Both the position numbers and the translations under genes were made by a program. Under the pieces are notes generated by a model that worked only from the letters and a program-made list of their open reading frames with translations, had not been told where the DNA came from and made no database searches. From the NCBI GenBank assembly GCA_036023115.1, contig JAYKKT010000089.1, positions 19,091,001 to 19,155,000 on the forward strand: a stretch of DNA of 64,000 nt, given 5' to 3'. Below, in pieces: positions 20,394 through 32,174 of this stretch. The first letter of the stretch is position 1, and each line of letters begins with the position of its first letter. Origin of the DNA: Brasenia schreberi (lineage: Eukaryota; Streptophyta; Magnoliopsida; Nymphaeales; Cabombaceae).

Positions 20394-23300
20394 TGTAGAC
20401 ACGGAAAATCCTCGACTCCGGGTTCTTAGGCCTGGAGCGAATCTTTTCGCAATCTACGTTCGCTTTTAGGGCGTGCCAACTAGCTTACTCAAACTAGCGA
20501 AGTACTTTTTGAAATATCTGACTTTTGAAAGGCGATTGTAGGCAAGTGGGATCTTTACGTCGCAGACCTTCTTGCACCGACGCGCAAGGGTCAGTCTGTA
20601 CGCTTAGAGACTTTGTTTGAACAAGTTAAACTCAAATTCGATTTTTGAATGATCAGGTGTTTAAAACTTTGGAAATCATGCACTTGGCGAGTTTTTGCTT
20701 TTATTGGGCTTTGGGCGACCCTAAGTCTTTCAGTTTCAACCACTTAGGCGTGTTTGCACAATTTGTTCGGGTTTTATTTGATGTAGGTATGTACTCTAGC
20801 TCGAGTATGGCGAGTATGCAATGCAACTCACACAACTGAATGTAAAACCCGAAATTTAAAGACTTAACAGAAGGGAAAACCCAAATTGAATGCAACTCAC
20901 ACGACTTGAATGTAAATTGCAGAAATTTAAATATATCTATATCTTAAGAGCGGAAAGGCTCAATGTGTTCATGGGTGTTGTGGATAAATTGAAATGCAAC
21001 CCATGCAACTGAACCATAAAACGCAGCAGAAGGGAGATATAGATATATATAAGAGCGAGAAGGCTCAATTGTGGCGTGAGTGCTTTGAGTGTATAAATTG
21101 AAAGGCAACTCACGCAACTTGAATTTAAAACCCAGCTGGAAGGGAAATACGTATATATACGTAAGAGCGGAAAGGCTCAATGTGAGTGAGTGCTTTGAGT
21201 GTATAAAATGAAAGACAACTCATACGACTTGAACCTTAAAACCCAGCTGAATGTATATAAATAGGGCTATATCCTATGGGTTGTTGAGGCCCGTTTGTGT
21301 GCAAAAGTGTGCAGATAAGAGCGGCAAGGCTCAAGTGTACGTGTGTGTATTTTGCATCAAACACATATATTACATCCGGGGGGAGACAAGCTCCGTTATT
21401 ACAACCCCATATCGAATTGAATTAAGTTTAAAGTAATGTAAGAGAGTCAAGTTCGAGCACTTACACGTCGCCTGATTGGACTTCCTTTATCAATGAGATC
21501 CGACCTTGGATATAGCCATTGGATGGACCCCTCTCTGCGAACCGACCAGCTGTGTGGGATGTTGATCCTAGTTCATGACCTGGGCGAGGTTGACATGCGA
21601 AGGTGCTATGACTTTGGGTAGGACTCGAGTGGATCGAAGGCAAGGTATAAGGGATCTAGGGCCAGATCTAAGGTGAAGGGTTTAGTTTGGGTTTGAATTA
21701 AGGTCCTAAGGTGAGACTCGACCAGCTAGGGTCCAAGTTGGGTGATGGTCCATGGGCGGATTTGGGAAGGGTCCTAAAGGAATGCTCAGCCAAGTGGTGG
21801 CCGAGCTTGTTTGGTGTGTTGAGAATGGTCTTATGGGAGATTTTAAGGAAAGGGCCTAAGGGAATGCTCGGCCAAATGGTGGCCGAGCTGGGCAAGTTTG
21901 GGAGTTCGTCTTAGATGGGAACTAGGGTGAAGTCCTAAGGAAATGGCTCGACCAAAGGGTGGCCGAGCTGGGCGGTTTTAGAGTTTGTTTTGGTTAGGAT
22001 TTGAGGCGAGGTCCTAAAGGACATGGCTCGGCCAATGGTGGCTGAGCTGGATAGTTTTGGGGTTAGCTTAGGTTGGGTTTAAACCAAGGTAAGGATTTAG
22101 GACTTAGGGTGAAAATGGGGCAGATCTAGGGTGAGCTCGGCTAGCTATTGGCCGAACTTAGCATGGGCTTAGGTGGGGACCGACTTGGGTAAAACTAGGT
22201 TGGTTTTTAGTGAAGTTCGGCCAGCTTCTTGGCTGGACTTTGCTAGATTTCCAAACGGTGGTATTGGGTGGTTTGGAGGGACAAGAAGAGAGACGGTTTG
22301 GAGAGGATCTAGGGGGCTCACCTTGGCATTGGTTCAGCCATGTTTTTCTTGATTTCCACGCAGCCAATCTTCACCAAGAAGGGGCCATCCAATGTTGTCG
22401 AATCTTACTTGAACATGAATTTTTCTTGCGTGAAATGGAGAAGCTTCTTGGCTTACAAAACCAGCCCACCTATTACAAAAAGCAAAGGGGGAAAGTAGCC
22501 CCCTTTGTTGACTTTTCCCTCTCTCACTCTCTCTCTCTCCAACCCAAGCAAAGACGTGAAACAAAAAAATTTTGCAGCCTCTTGTGAATCAATCCCTCAC
22601 GTCCTTTTATAGACTTTCAACTTGGATATGGATCTTGGATCTTGGATTTGGGTCTGGCTATCTGGATCCAATCTAAACTCAATGTGGATCTAGATCGCGG
22701 ATCTCGGATATTTTGAGATCCAGATCCAGTCTAAATATTTATTTGGGTTTGGATCTCGGATCTTGGATTTTTGAGATCCATATCCAATCCAAACACAATT
22801 TGGATCTGGATCTGGATATTTTTGGGTTCAGACCCAATCCAGATTTTTCTTCTGCTCCTTGGTTTTTTGGTCCTTTCTGGTGCTTTTCACCGTCGATTTC
22901 GAGCGGGCTTCGATTCATCGGATACCCAACTTTGGCCTGGGTCTTCCCCAAGTCTTTCTTCCAACCGGTGTTCTGCTTTTCAGGACTTTTTCGGCATTTG
23001 TTTTGGTCCGCCGTTTTGGTTTTTGGCCGGTTCCTATTGATATCGAACTCAGATTGCCGCACGAATTCTGTTCTTCATTCTAACGGGACGTGTCTCGGAC
23101 TTCTGTCGACTTCCTTAGGTACTGGGCTTCTTTTTGCATTTTGGAGCTGCTTTGTGCTTTTTCTTTCACCCAAATTACATTTTTACCCTTCTATCTGGCT
23201 TTTCTCCAAACGGGCTCTTTTTTCTTCCGTTTTTGAACAGGGGGTGGCTTCTAAAATTCTGGGCTCGAATCCTCTTCTTGCCTGGGCTTTTCTTTTGCCT

Positions 23301-23405
23301 TTTGTACCTATTTTCATATTTTAAAATAGGTTGTCATTTTGGCTCAAACGAGCTTTTTTGTATTTTTGAGAGTTTTTGATTTTTGGAAAATTCGGGGTGT
23401 TTACA
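20394..23405 (-). mobile_element. Solo LTR S1, type I, inside element C integrase
   Basis: A 3012-bp LTR on the minus strand, reading TGTAAACACCCCG from 23405 to GTCTACA at 20394, flanked by ACCAC on both sides. No primer site or polypurine tract adjoins it, so it is the product of recombination between two LTRs of a former full element. It contains SL1 (20563-20598), the TGTAATAA block (21368-21415), hairpins of the GCTCGGCCA type (about 21780-22240), TATA (22604-22612) and the GATCC-rich block (22625-22850). Confidence 0.93.
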
Positions 23406-23410
23406 ACCAC

Positions 23411-23498
23411 GAATGACTCATATTGGTTGATCGATGTAGAAGGTAGGAATTTAGCAGATCCTATCAATATTCAATACTTAAAGAAGTATCATGTGTAG
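23411..23498 (+). pseudogene. Element C integrase C-terminus
   Basis: This is the end of the integrase displaced by S1. It encodes a stretch with YWLIDVEGRN and ends in YLKKYHV with a TAG at 23496-23498. It aligns with the end of the integrase in B and lies in frame with the part before S1 if one copy of the target duplication is ignored. Confidence 0.85.
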
Positions 23499-24673
23499 GA
23501 TTTGGGTTAAATTCTAATTTTCGAAAACCTTTAGGGATAGCTGCCCTAAGACCTGAAAATAAGGTGCAAAAGCAAATCGTGTGACCTTGAGTGAGAGAAT
23601 TCTCACTTGTGAAAGAGTGGAGTCTTCAAAATCGTGGTTACATTTCAAAATCCTTCTTCTTACAAAGAAAGGCCTAGTTCAATATAGCAAGATACTTGCA
23701 AGTAGTACGTGCTATTTCTAAATAGGCTGATCTGGAATGGATCGAGTGTGAGCTTGGGATAAGTCCTCCCCTCTTCTATTCTCCTTCCAAAAGGAAAAAC
23801 AAAAGCCCAAATAAAGGGAATTTCCCATCCAAAGTCTCTTTCCAAAAGAAAGAAACCAGAATTCAAAAGAAAAATCGATTCTCTTGTGAAAAAGAGAGGG
23901 ATTAAAGAAAAAATACTCCCAAAGGGAGACCCTCTACGAAAAAAAGGAAAAAGAGGCCAAAAGCTCAAAAAGAGCAGTTTTCCGCCTTCTATGCCTTAAA
24001 CCACGGGACGCTTCAGAAGGGACTGTGGTATCTCTTTCCCATCCCTTGCTTATCCCAAGCTAAAGCATGGTTCATTTCGAGGAATCCTAAAGTAAAAATA
24101 GGATATACTTACTTGAATTTCACTTTGTTTGAGAATTCGACGTTTCGAGTAAGACATAGGAATTTGAAATATAGCATGTTTTCTTATAAAATCGCCGCTA
24201 GATAAGCGACTGTCAAGACTCAAGCAAAGGCAAACACGAAGAGCTCGAGATCCTTAGGATTGAGACTCAAGACAGTTGTCCCTTTTGTAAATAGCTTTTG
24301 TAAATAGATTTTGAAAAATCGAACATCGAACAGCATAGGATTCGCTCACTTGGAGCAGTAGGCCTTGTAAGTCTCGAAAGTTCGACCATATCTGGTCTCT
24401 GGGAGGTCGCCACTCTTGGCACCACACCCATGTCATGCATCTACATTCCACGCATAGCATTTGCATAACATGATCCCATTTTTAGGACCAGAAACCGTTT
24501 GTATATCCCTTTGGCGTGATATCTCCTCCTACTAGGGTTTTTAAAACTAAGATTTTGCTAAAGATTGAGACGATCCCATATTTTCGTGGTTAGATCTAGG
24601 GAGACATTGAAAGGGGTGTTTGTCATCTTTGCCATTATCCAAATCGATTTGGACAATGCCAAAGCGGGGCATC
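23499..24673 (+). other. Element C 3' untranslated region with polypurine tract
   Basis: The sequence is close to the reverse complement of 13187-14359 in B. It ends in a near-palindrome (24634-24657) and the tract GCCAAAGCGGGGCATC next to the 3' LTR. The tract has one A to C change compared with A, B and E. No gene is seen. Confidence 0.8.
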
Positions 24674-27600
24674 TATAAACACCCCGAAATCCCACGAATT
24701 TCTCGAATAAACCTGGTTTTGTAAAAGCAGCCCCAAAGGGCTATTTTGTGTCTGGAAACCCAGGAGCCTTCCAGGCAACCCTGTACATATGTTTTCAACT
24801 ATATATGCTTTAAAATATGTATAATATATTTTAAAACCTTTTAAAACACCTTTTGAAACCCCATGAAGTGACTTGGCCTAATGAAAGCAGGACCAGAAGA
24901 GCTAAAGAGAGCCCAGAACCGGAGCGCATGTCGAGCTCGGCACAACTCTCGTGTTGAATCCACCCCCAGGATCTCGAACGTCCATGTTATCATCAGAAAT
25001 CCTTTGAAATCATCTCCGGAAGGTGAAAACAGAAGCGGACGACCATGTTGGCGAAGACCCAACACAGACGGAGTACTGATGCTGTCAGACCCCGCACAAA
25101 CCGTTCGTTTCGAACACAGCCTGAAGGAGTCAGAATTCAGTTTGGATTGGATCTGGACCATATATATCCATATCCCAATCCAAACGTATGTGTGGATTTG
25201 GATTTGGATTTGGATCCAAAGATCCAATCCAATATCCACATCCATGGCCCACATCACCTTCTCATAAATGGAGGTGGGGCCCACTTGAAATTCACGTGGG
25301 ATTATGGGCATGAGAGAGAATGGGGAGGATAAGCATTGAGGGAATTGTAATTAAGCTTGACTTGTGTGTCAAGTTTGGGGTTAATCATGTGGGTTAGCCT
25401 AATTAGCATGGGTTTAAGCTTGTATTAGCCAAAACCTAACCTAGGGCTGCACCAACATGATGCAATAAGGTCTAGGGGTTATGCAAAGGGAGCTCCCTAA
25501 CCCAATCCTAAGCCAAAACCCCTAATCCTAGCCTTTTACCCTAATCCTGGCCTAATCCTAGCCTAATCACCTAACCCACTTCCCTAATCCCGGCCTAATC
25601 CCAACCTAATCACCTAACCCACCTCCTTAATCCTTCCCTAAACCTAGCCTAATTCCCTTAATCCTAACCTAATCCTAGCCTAATCACCTAACCCACCTCA
25701 CTAAACCTCACCCCAAAACCAACCCACCTAGCTAAGCCCTAAACCCCTAAACCACCCCACCTAAACCTAGCACACCATATCCCTAAAACCCCTTAAAGCA
25801 AAATATTTGGCCCCTCCTCAAAACCAGCCCACCTTATCACCACACCACCACCACCTAAACCACCTTACCACCCTCCAAAAACCAGCCCCAACCGCCCTTT
25901 GAAAACCTATATAAACTCCCCCCTAGTGGGCGGGTGTTTCCAGCTTCTCCCATTCTCTTCCAGCCCACCCTTGGGCCAGCCGAACCTTCCACCTTGCTCC
26001 CTTCTTCCATCTGCACCACCACAACCCCCGGCCAGCTCCACCTGCACCACCACTTCCATCCAGCCTGCTCCACTCCACGCTGCCACCTTCATCACCCGGC
26101 TCCATCCACCTTCACCACCCGGTTGCCCTTCTTCCACACACTGACCTCCTTCACCCATTCGGTTAGTACATCAACCCAACTCCATCTTCTCTTCTCTCCC
26201 CCTCCACTCTCAACCACCCATACCACCACCACATAACTCCATCACAGCCTGCCCGTCACCCCTACCCATTCGGCCAGACATAACCCCTTTGCCACCCGAC
26301 TCTCTACCTTTGCCTAGTGACAACCATACACCACCCTACCTTACTCCCTAGGGCCTGGCCCTTCCACTTTCAACCAACCCATTAACCCCACCTTCCATAG
26401 CACCCTAGCTAGCTCCCTTCCCATCCTTGACATTCCCTATCTATCCCAGTCGGCCACCACTAAACCATCCCTAATTGGCCAGTCATAGCCGACTGCACCC
26501 AACCCATTCGGCCAGCCACACCCTTTCCCTTAGACATTCCCTTTAGGCTCCCCTTAGCGCCACCTTCCATAGAACGTTCCCTACCTTAGTGACCCTCCCT
26601 AGTCATTTTAGCCCAAAGCGTCACGGTAGCACCCCCCTAGAAGCCGGCAAGCCCCAAGGCACCACACCCGCGCCCCTTTGTCACCCGGCCACACATCCTT
26701 GCCGTGCCATTCCGAGGAGCTCCCTCTTACAGCCCAAGGTGACACCAAGCCCACGCTCAAGCAAGTCACCTCCGGACCAGCTATAAGTAAGTGCCTAACT
26801 CGGTCCTTAGTTGTAGACTTGCTTAAATTAAATTAAATTTGATACGGGGTTGTAATAACGGAGCATTGTCTCCCCCCGCTTGTAATAACGTGGCTTGGCA
26901 CACCCACACACACGTGCACTTAAGCCTACCTCGCTCTTAGTTGTGCACGATTTTGAACACACACGGGCCTAATCAACCCCTTTAGATATAAGTTTATATA
27001 CATACTTTAAGTTGCGTAGGGTTTTGCTTGAGTTGCGTGTGTTGTCTTTCAATTCTCGCACTCACACACATTGAGCCTTCGCTCTTATTTGCAAGACCCA
27101 AGTAAGGGCCGTGTGATACTATCCTTGGGTTTAATTTCATGTCGTGTGTGTAGTACTTCAATTCTAGCACTCACACACATTGAGCTTTCGCTCTTACTCC
27201 CAAGACCTTAGTTAAGGCCATATTGCAATTTCTATTTGGGTTTAATTTCATGTTGTGTGCGTAGTACTTCAATTCTAGCACTCACACACATTGAGCTTTC
27301 GCTCTTATTCCCAAGACCTTAGTTAAGGCCATATTGCAATTTATATTTGGGTTTCATTTGAAGTCGTGTGTGTTGTCTTTACATTTTCACACGCACCCAC
27401 ATTGAGCCTTCGCTCTTATTTGCAAGACCCAAGTAAGGGCCCATATATAGTATATACGTATTTCCCTTTTGGCTATGTCTTTTCAATTTGGGTTTTAAGG
27501 TTCAGCAGTGTGCGTAGTCTTTCAATATATACACGGCACACACTTGCACTATTGAGCCTTTCCGCTCTTAAGATATAGCCATATTTCCCTTTCGCAATTT

Positions 27601-28157
27601 TCCTTCGGCAATTTCCATTACAAGTCATTTCCCTTCGGCATTGTCTTTTAAATTCGGGTTTTCCCTTTGGAGTTGCGTGAGTTTGCATTGCATATACGCC
27701 ATACCACGAGTTAGGACGCATATTGCATCAAAGCAAACTCCCATACTCCCGCTCAAAGTCGACACATTTTAGTGGAGTGTTCATAACACACACCTAGGTG
27801 GCCCAAAAAGGGATAAAAAGAAAGACTTAGGCACGTGCAAATCCACGTGAACTAAAATCTGAAAATCATACCAAAAAAACCCGAATCAAACACCTCAAAC
27901 TGCTTTCGTAGGTTCTTACACTCAAAAACTCGATTTTAAAAGTATACAGACTGACCCTTGCGCATCGGTGCAAGAAGATCTGCGACGACAAGAGCTTGCT
28001 TGCTCACAATTGCCACGTTAGAAGTTAGGTTTAAAATTTATCTTCGCTAGCTTAAGTAAGCTAGCTGGCACGCCCTATTTGTTTAAATAGGACTTAGGCA
28101 TACAAAAAGGTTTGCTTCAGGCCTAAGAACCAGGAGCGGGAATTTTCTGCGTCTACA
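24674..28157 (+). repeat. Element C 3' LTR, type II
   Basis: A 3484-bp LTR directly after the polypurine tract. It starts TATAAACACCCCG, a G to A change from the usual TGTAAAC, and ends CGTCTACA. Inside are the GATCC block (25136-25260), CCTAA-rich repeats (25500-25860), TATA (25908-25915), a CT-rich leader, the TGTAATAA block (26841-26888), repeats with GAGC...GCTC (26929-27575), SL1 (27947-27982) and SL2 with the decamer (28046-28075). Confidence 0.9.
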
Positions 28158-30938
28158 TATTGGATCTGGACCATATATATCCAGATTCCAATCCAAACGT
28201 ATGTGTGGATTTGGATTTGGATCCAAAGATCCAATCCAATATCCACATCCATGGCCCACATCACCTTCTCATAAATGGAGGTGGGGCCCACTTGAGATTC
28301 GTGTGGGATTATGGGCATGAGACAGAATGGGGAGGATAAGCATGAGGGAGATGTATTAAGCTTGACTTGTGTGTCAAGTTTGGGTTAATCATGTGGGTTA
28401 GCCTAATTAGTGTGGGTTTAAGCTTGTAAGAGCCTACACCTAACCTAGGGTTGCACCAACATGATGCAATGAAGTCCATGGGCTATGCAAAGGGAGACTC
28501 CTAACCCAATCCTAAGCCAAAACCCCTAATCCTAGCCATTCGCCCTAATCCCGGCCTAATCCTAGCCTAATCACCTAACCTACTTCCCTAATCCCGACCT
28601 AATCCCAACCTAATCACCTAACCCACCTCCCTAATCCTTCCCTAGAGCTAGCCTAATTCCCTTAATCCTAACCTAATCCTAGCCTAAACACCTAACCCAC
28701 CTCACTAAACCTCACCCTAAAACCAACCCACCTAGCTAAGCCCTAAACCACTAAACCACCCCACCTAAACCCTAGCACACCATATCCCTAAAACCACCTA
28801 AACTAAATATCTAGCCCCCCCTAAATATCTAGCCCACCTTATCACTAAACCACTACCACCTAACCACTAAACCACCCCCTTCAAAACCAGCCCCACGACT
28901 TTATCCAACCCTATAAGAAAAAACCCCTAGTGGGCGGGTTTTTCAGAAATGAGCGAGCCATCTTGGGTCAGCCGAGCCCTCTCTCACCCCTTGCTCTCTT
29001 CTCTCACCTGCTCCACCACCACTTCCCGGCCAGCTCCACTCCTTCCACCCAACTGCATCCACCTTCCACTCGGCTGCCTTCCTTGGACAACCGCCACCTT
29101 CCCTGTCCTATTCGGTTAGTACCCTATCCTAACTCCACCCTATCTTCACTCCCCCTCCACTCTCAGCCACCACACCACCACAACCATTCGGCCGCCATCT
29201 AGCACCCTTCTCCATTCGGCCAACCTCTGCCCGACTACACCTAACCACCCGCCACCTTGCTTCATCCCCTAAACAGTCCCTAATTAGTCACCCTCAATCA
29301 TACCTCTCCCCTTAAACCACCCCTTAGCCAACACCCTAGCTAGCTCCCCCTTTTCATCCCTAAACACTCCTAGTTACCCCAGCTGGCCACCACCTAACCC
29401 GCCACCAGTCGGCCAGCCATAGCCGACTGCATCTAACCACCTGCAGCCTTCCATCTTCTTCCTTAGACATCCCCCCTAGTCACCCCTTAGCTCCACCTTT
29501 CCTAGGACCTGCCCTACACTTTAGTGACATTCCCTAACTACCTCAGCCCAAGACACCACAACAGCACCCCCTCCCATCAGCCGGCTAGCCCCAAGGCGCC
29601 ACATCTGCCACCCTTGCTTCACCCGGCCAGTCACTCCTTTTGTCGTGCCATTCTGAGGAGCTCCCTCTTGCAGCCCAAGGCAATGCACAAGCCCAAGCTC
29701 AAGCAAGTCACCACCGGACCAGCTATACGTAAGTGCCTAACTCGGTCCTCATTTGTAGACCTGCTTAAGTTAAATTAAATTTGATATGGGGTTGTAATAA
29801 CGGAGCATTGTCTCCCCCCGCTTGTAATAATGTGGCTTGGCACACCCACACACACGTGCACTTGAGCCTATCTCGTTCTTAGCTGCACACGATTTTGAAC
29901 ACACACGGGCCTAATTAGCCCTTAAGATATAGACTTATTTATATAATTTAAGTTGCATGGGGTTTTGCTTTAGTTGTGTGTGTTGTCTTTCAATTCTCGC
30001 ACTCACACACATTGAGCTTTCGCTCTTATTTGCAAGACCCAAGTAAGGGCCATGTTATATTTTCCCTTGGGTTTAACTTCATGTCGTGTGGGTAGTATTT
30101 TAATTATACACTCACACACATTGAGCTTTCGCTCTTACTCCCAAGACCTTAGTTAAGGCCATATTGTAATTTATATTTGGGTTTCATTTAAGTCGTGTGA
30201 GTTGTCTTTCAATATATACACAACACCCATGCAACATGTTGGTGACCTTCGGGCCCATATATATTATAAGTATTTCCCTTTCGGCTATGTCTTTAAGATT
30301 TGGGTTTTAAGGTTCAGCAGTGTGCGTAGTCTTTACATATATACACGGCACACACTTGCACTATTGAGCCTTTTCGCTCTTAAGATATAGCCATATTTCC
30401 CTTTCGCAATTTCCCTTCCGCATTGTCTTTCAATTTCGGGTTTTTCCTTTGGAGTTGCGTGAGTTTGCATTGCATATACGCCATACCACGACTTAGGATG
30501 CATATTGCATCAAAGCAAACCCCATACTCCCGCTCAAAATCGCCCCACTTAGGCTATGTGTTCATAACACACACCTAGTTGGCCCGAAAAGGGATAAAAA
30601 GAAAGACATAGGCACGTGCAAATCCACGTGAAATAAAATCTGAAAATCATACAAAAAACAACCCGAGTCGAATACCTCAAAACGTTTTCGTAGGTTCTCG
30701 TATTTTCAAACTCGATTTTTAAGCGTACAGACTGACCCTTGCGCATCGGTGCAAGAAGGTCTGCGACGAAAAGAGCTTGCTTGCTCACAGTCGCCACCTT
30801 AGGAGTCAGATTTAAAAATTTCTCTTCGCTAGCTTAAGTAAGCTAGCTGGCAGGCCCTTTTGCTTAATTAGAACTTAAACACACGAAAAGATTCGCTTCA
30901 AGCCTAAGAACCAGAAGCGGGAACTTTCTGCGTCTATA
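28158..30938 (+). repeat. Second, 5'-truncated type II LTR in tandem
   Basis: Immediately after the C LTR the sequence restarts within the GATCC-rich block (matching about 25148) and runs to a mutated end, CGTCTATA, at 30938. The first 480 bp or so of the LTR are missing. It shares type II features with the preceding LTR, including CCTAA repeats (28500-28870), the TGTAATAA block (29781-29829) and SL1 (30728-30763). The U5 decamer is altered to TGGCAGGCCC. Confidence 0.88.
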
Positions 30939-31358
30939 GTACTTAACATGGCTCTAATCGAAATTTTTGGAGCACCTTGAATGGTTAAAATTGGTTTAAC
31001 CAGGGACGGAACTCTTGGTAGTCCCCGGATGACTACTTGGGCGGGTTTTTTGTAAAGTATGAGAGTAGATGCACAAGTAGACAAACCAGACTCACATGCA
31101 TGCGCTAGACTCTTCGAAATCGTGAGAGCACATACCTCTTTTCCCTTCCCACTGGTACTTGCGTGCTTGGGGAAGGGTTCTTTGAAGATAGCTTGGGCAG
31201 GCTCAGGTTCTTCGGCGACCTGGAGCCAGCCTTCTTCTATCAAGTTCTCAATTTTATTTAGGAGGGAGAAACACTGCCTTGTATCATGGCCTTTGAGCCG
31301 ATGATACTTGCAGAATTTGTTTAAAAATCCCCCCTTCGAAGTGACTCCCTCGGGAGTA
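30939..31358 (-). pseudogene. Inverted gag-protease linker fragment
   Basis: On the minus strand this encodes the gag end and protease start seen in element D at about 36760-37160: an IEEGWLQV...AEEPEP region, AQAIFKEPFPKHAS, then a linker with LILYKKPAQVVIRG and IQGAPKISIRAML. The frame is continuous here, which shows that gag and protease form one reading frame in this family; in D they are offset. The fragment is cut by the LTR end at 30938 and fades out at about 31358. Confidence 0.8.
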
Positions 31359-32174
31359 GTTATTTTTAAAGAGTTTTTTTTTTTACTTTGCAGTTACATG
31401 TGACATTTGTTCTTATCAATATGAGGCTGTAATTTCCTCTATAAGTAGGCCTCTTGGACTCTCATGTAATCTATCTCTCTATGTCAAGTGACAAGAATAT
31501 CCCTCTCTCCAAGTTCTAAAAGGGCAATAAAATAAGCAAGGGGTACCCGTTTCTCTTTCTTTTCCCTTCTCTCTTTATCGTCCATGGTGTATGTGTATGC
31601 TTCCCAAGAGAGGTCCACCAAAAAACGACCAGCTATCCAAGGAGTCCCCGATGCCCTTATCTTGTGAGTTCCACATTTTTTTATTTGTTAGCCCTAGTTT
31701 TCAATTAGATATTTCCCTAGTTTCCCTAGGATTCCCTTCACCGTATCTTAAATCCTTAGCCATTTAACCATAATATACCTATTCCTTCACAAGTGTAGGT
31801 CAACCTCTTCAGGATTTCTGATTTTGAATTCACATTAGCTTCATCAAATCCCCCCTTAGCTCATATATCTTGATTAGGTTCTTACTTTTTAGGGTTTTTA
31901 AGCTTTTAATCAAGTTTACACACTTCTTTCTTTAAGTTGAACATAATTTCCTACTTTTACATTATAAGCATCCATCGTCCACCATTTTGCTTGCGTAGCC
32001 ACCTTCACCTTCATCTTCTTGCATTAGTAGGATCATAATATCTATTGATTTTAACCTTAGCATCCATCGCCCCTATCCTTTGCTTCTATAGATATCATTA
32101 TTTTGATCTTAACCTACTTACATTATTAGGTCATCATATAGTATCCCTTGTTTCTTTTAATCACTTTACCACCC
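31359..32174 (+). other. Unassigned promoter-like segment
   Basis: This stretch is unlike the Tat LTRs. It has a TATA-like motif (TATAAGTA, 31440-31447), an AATAAA (about 31526-31531), a CT-rich tract (31550-31578), and a 27-codon frame from ATG at 31583 that reaches a stop overlapping a GTGAG motif, followed by T-rich DNA. It could be the LTR of a copia-type element or the first exon of a displaced host gene. I cannot decide from sequence alone. Confidence 0.35.

Noticed and set aside
19558..20469. 303-codon frame read as one protein
   Set aside because: Only the part up to 20393 is integrase. The rest reads into solo LTR S1.
25500..25860. Interstitial telomere (CCCTAAA) repeat
   Set aside because: Units such as CCTAATCCTAGCC are irregular, occur in several LTRs at the same place, and are part of the type II LTR.
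26929..27575. CRISPR-like array of regularly spaced short repeats
   Set aside because: The setting is plant LTR DNA, the spacers are themselves related, and no cas genes exist. They are tandem LTR units.
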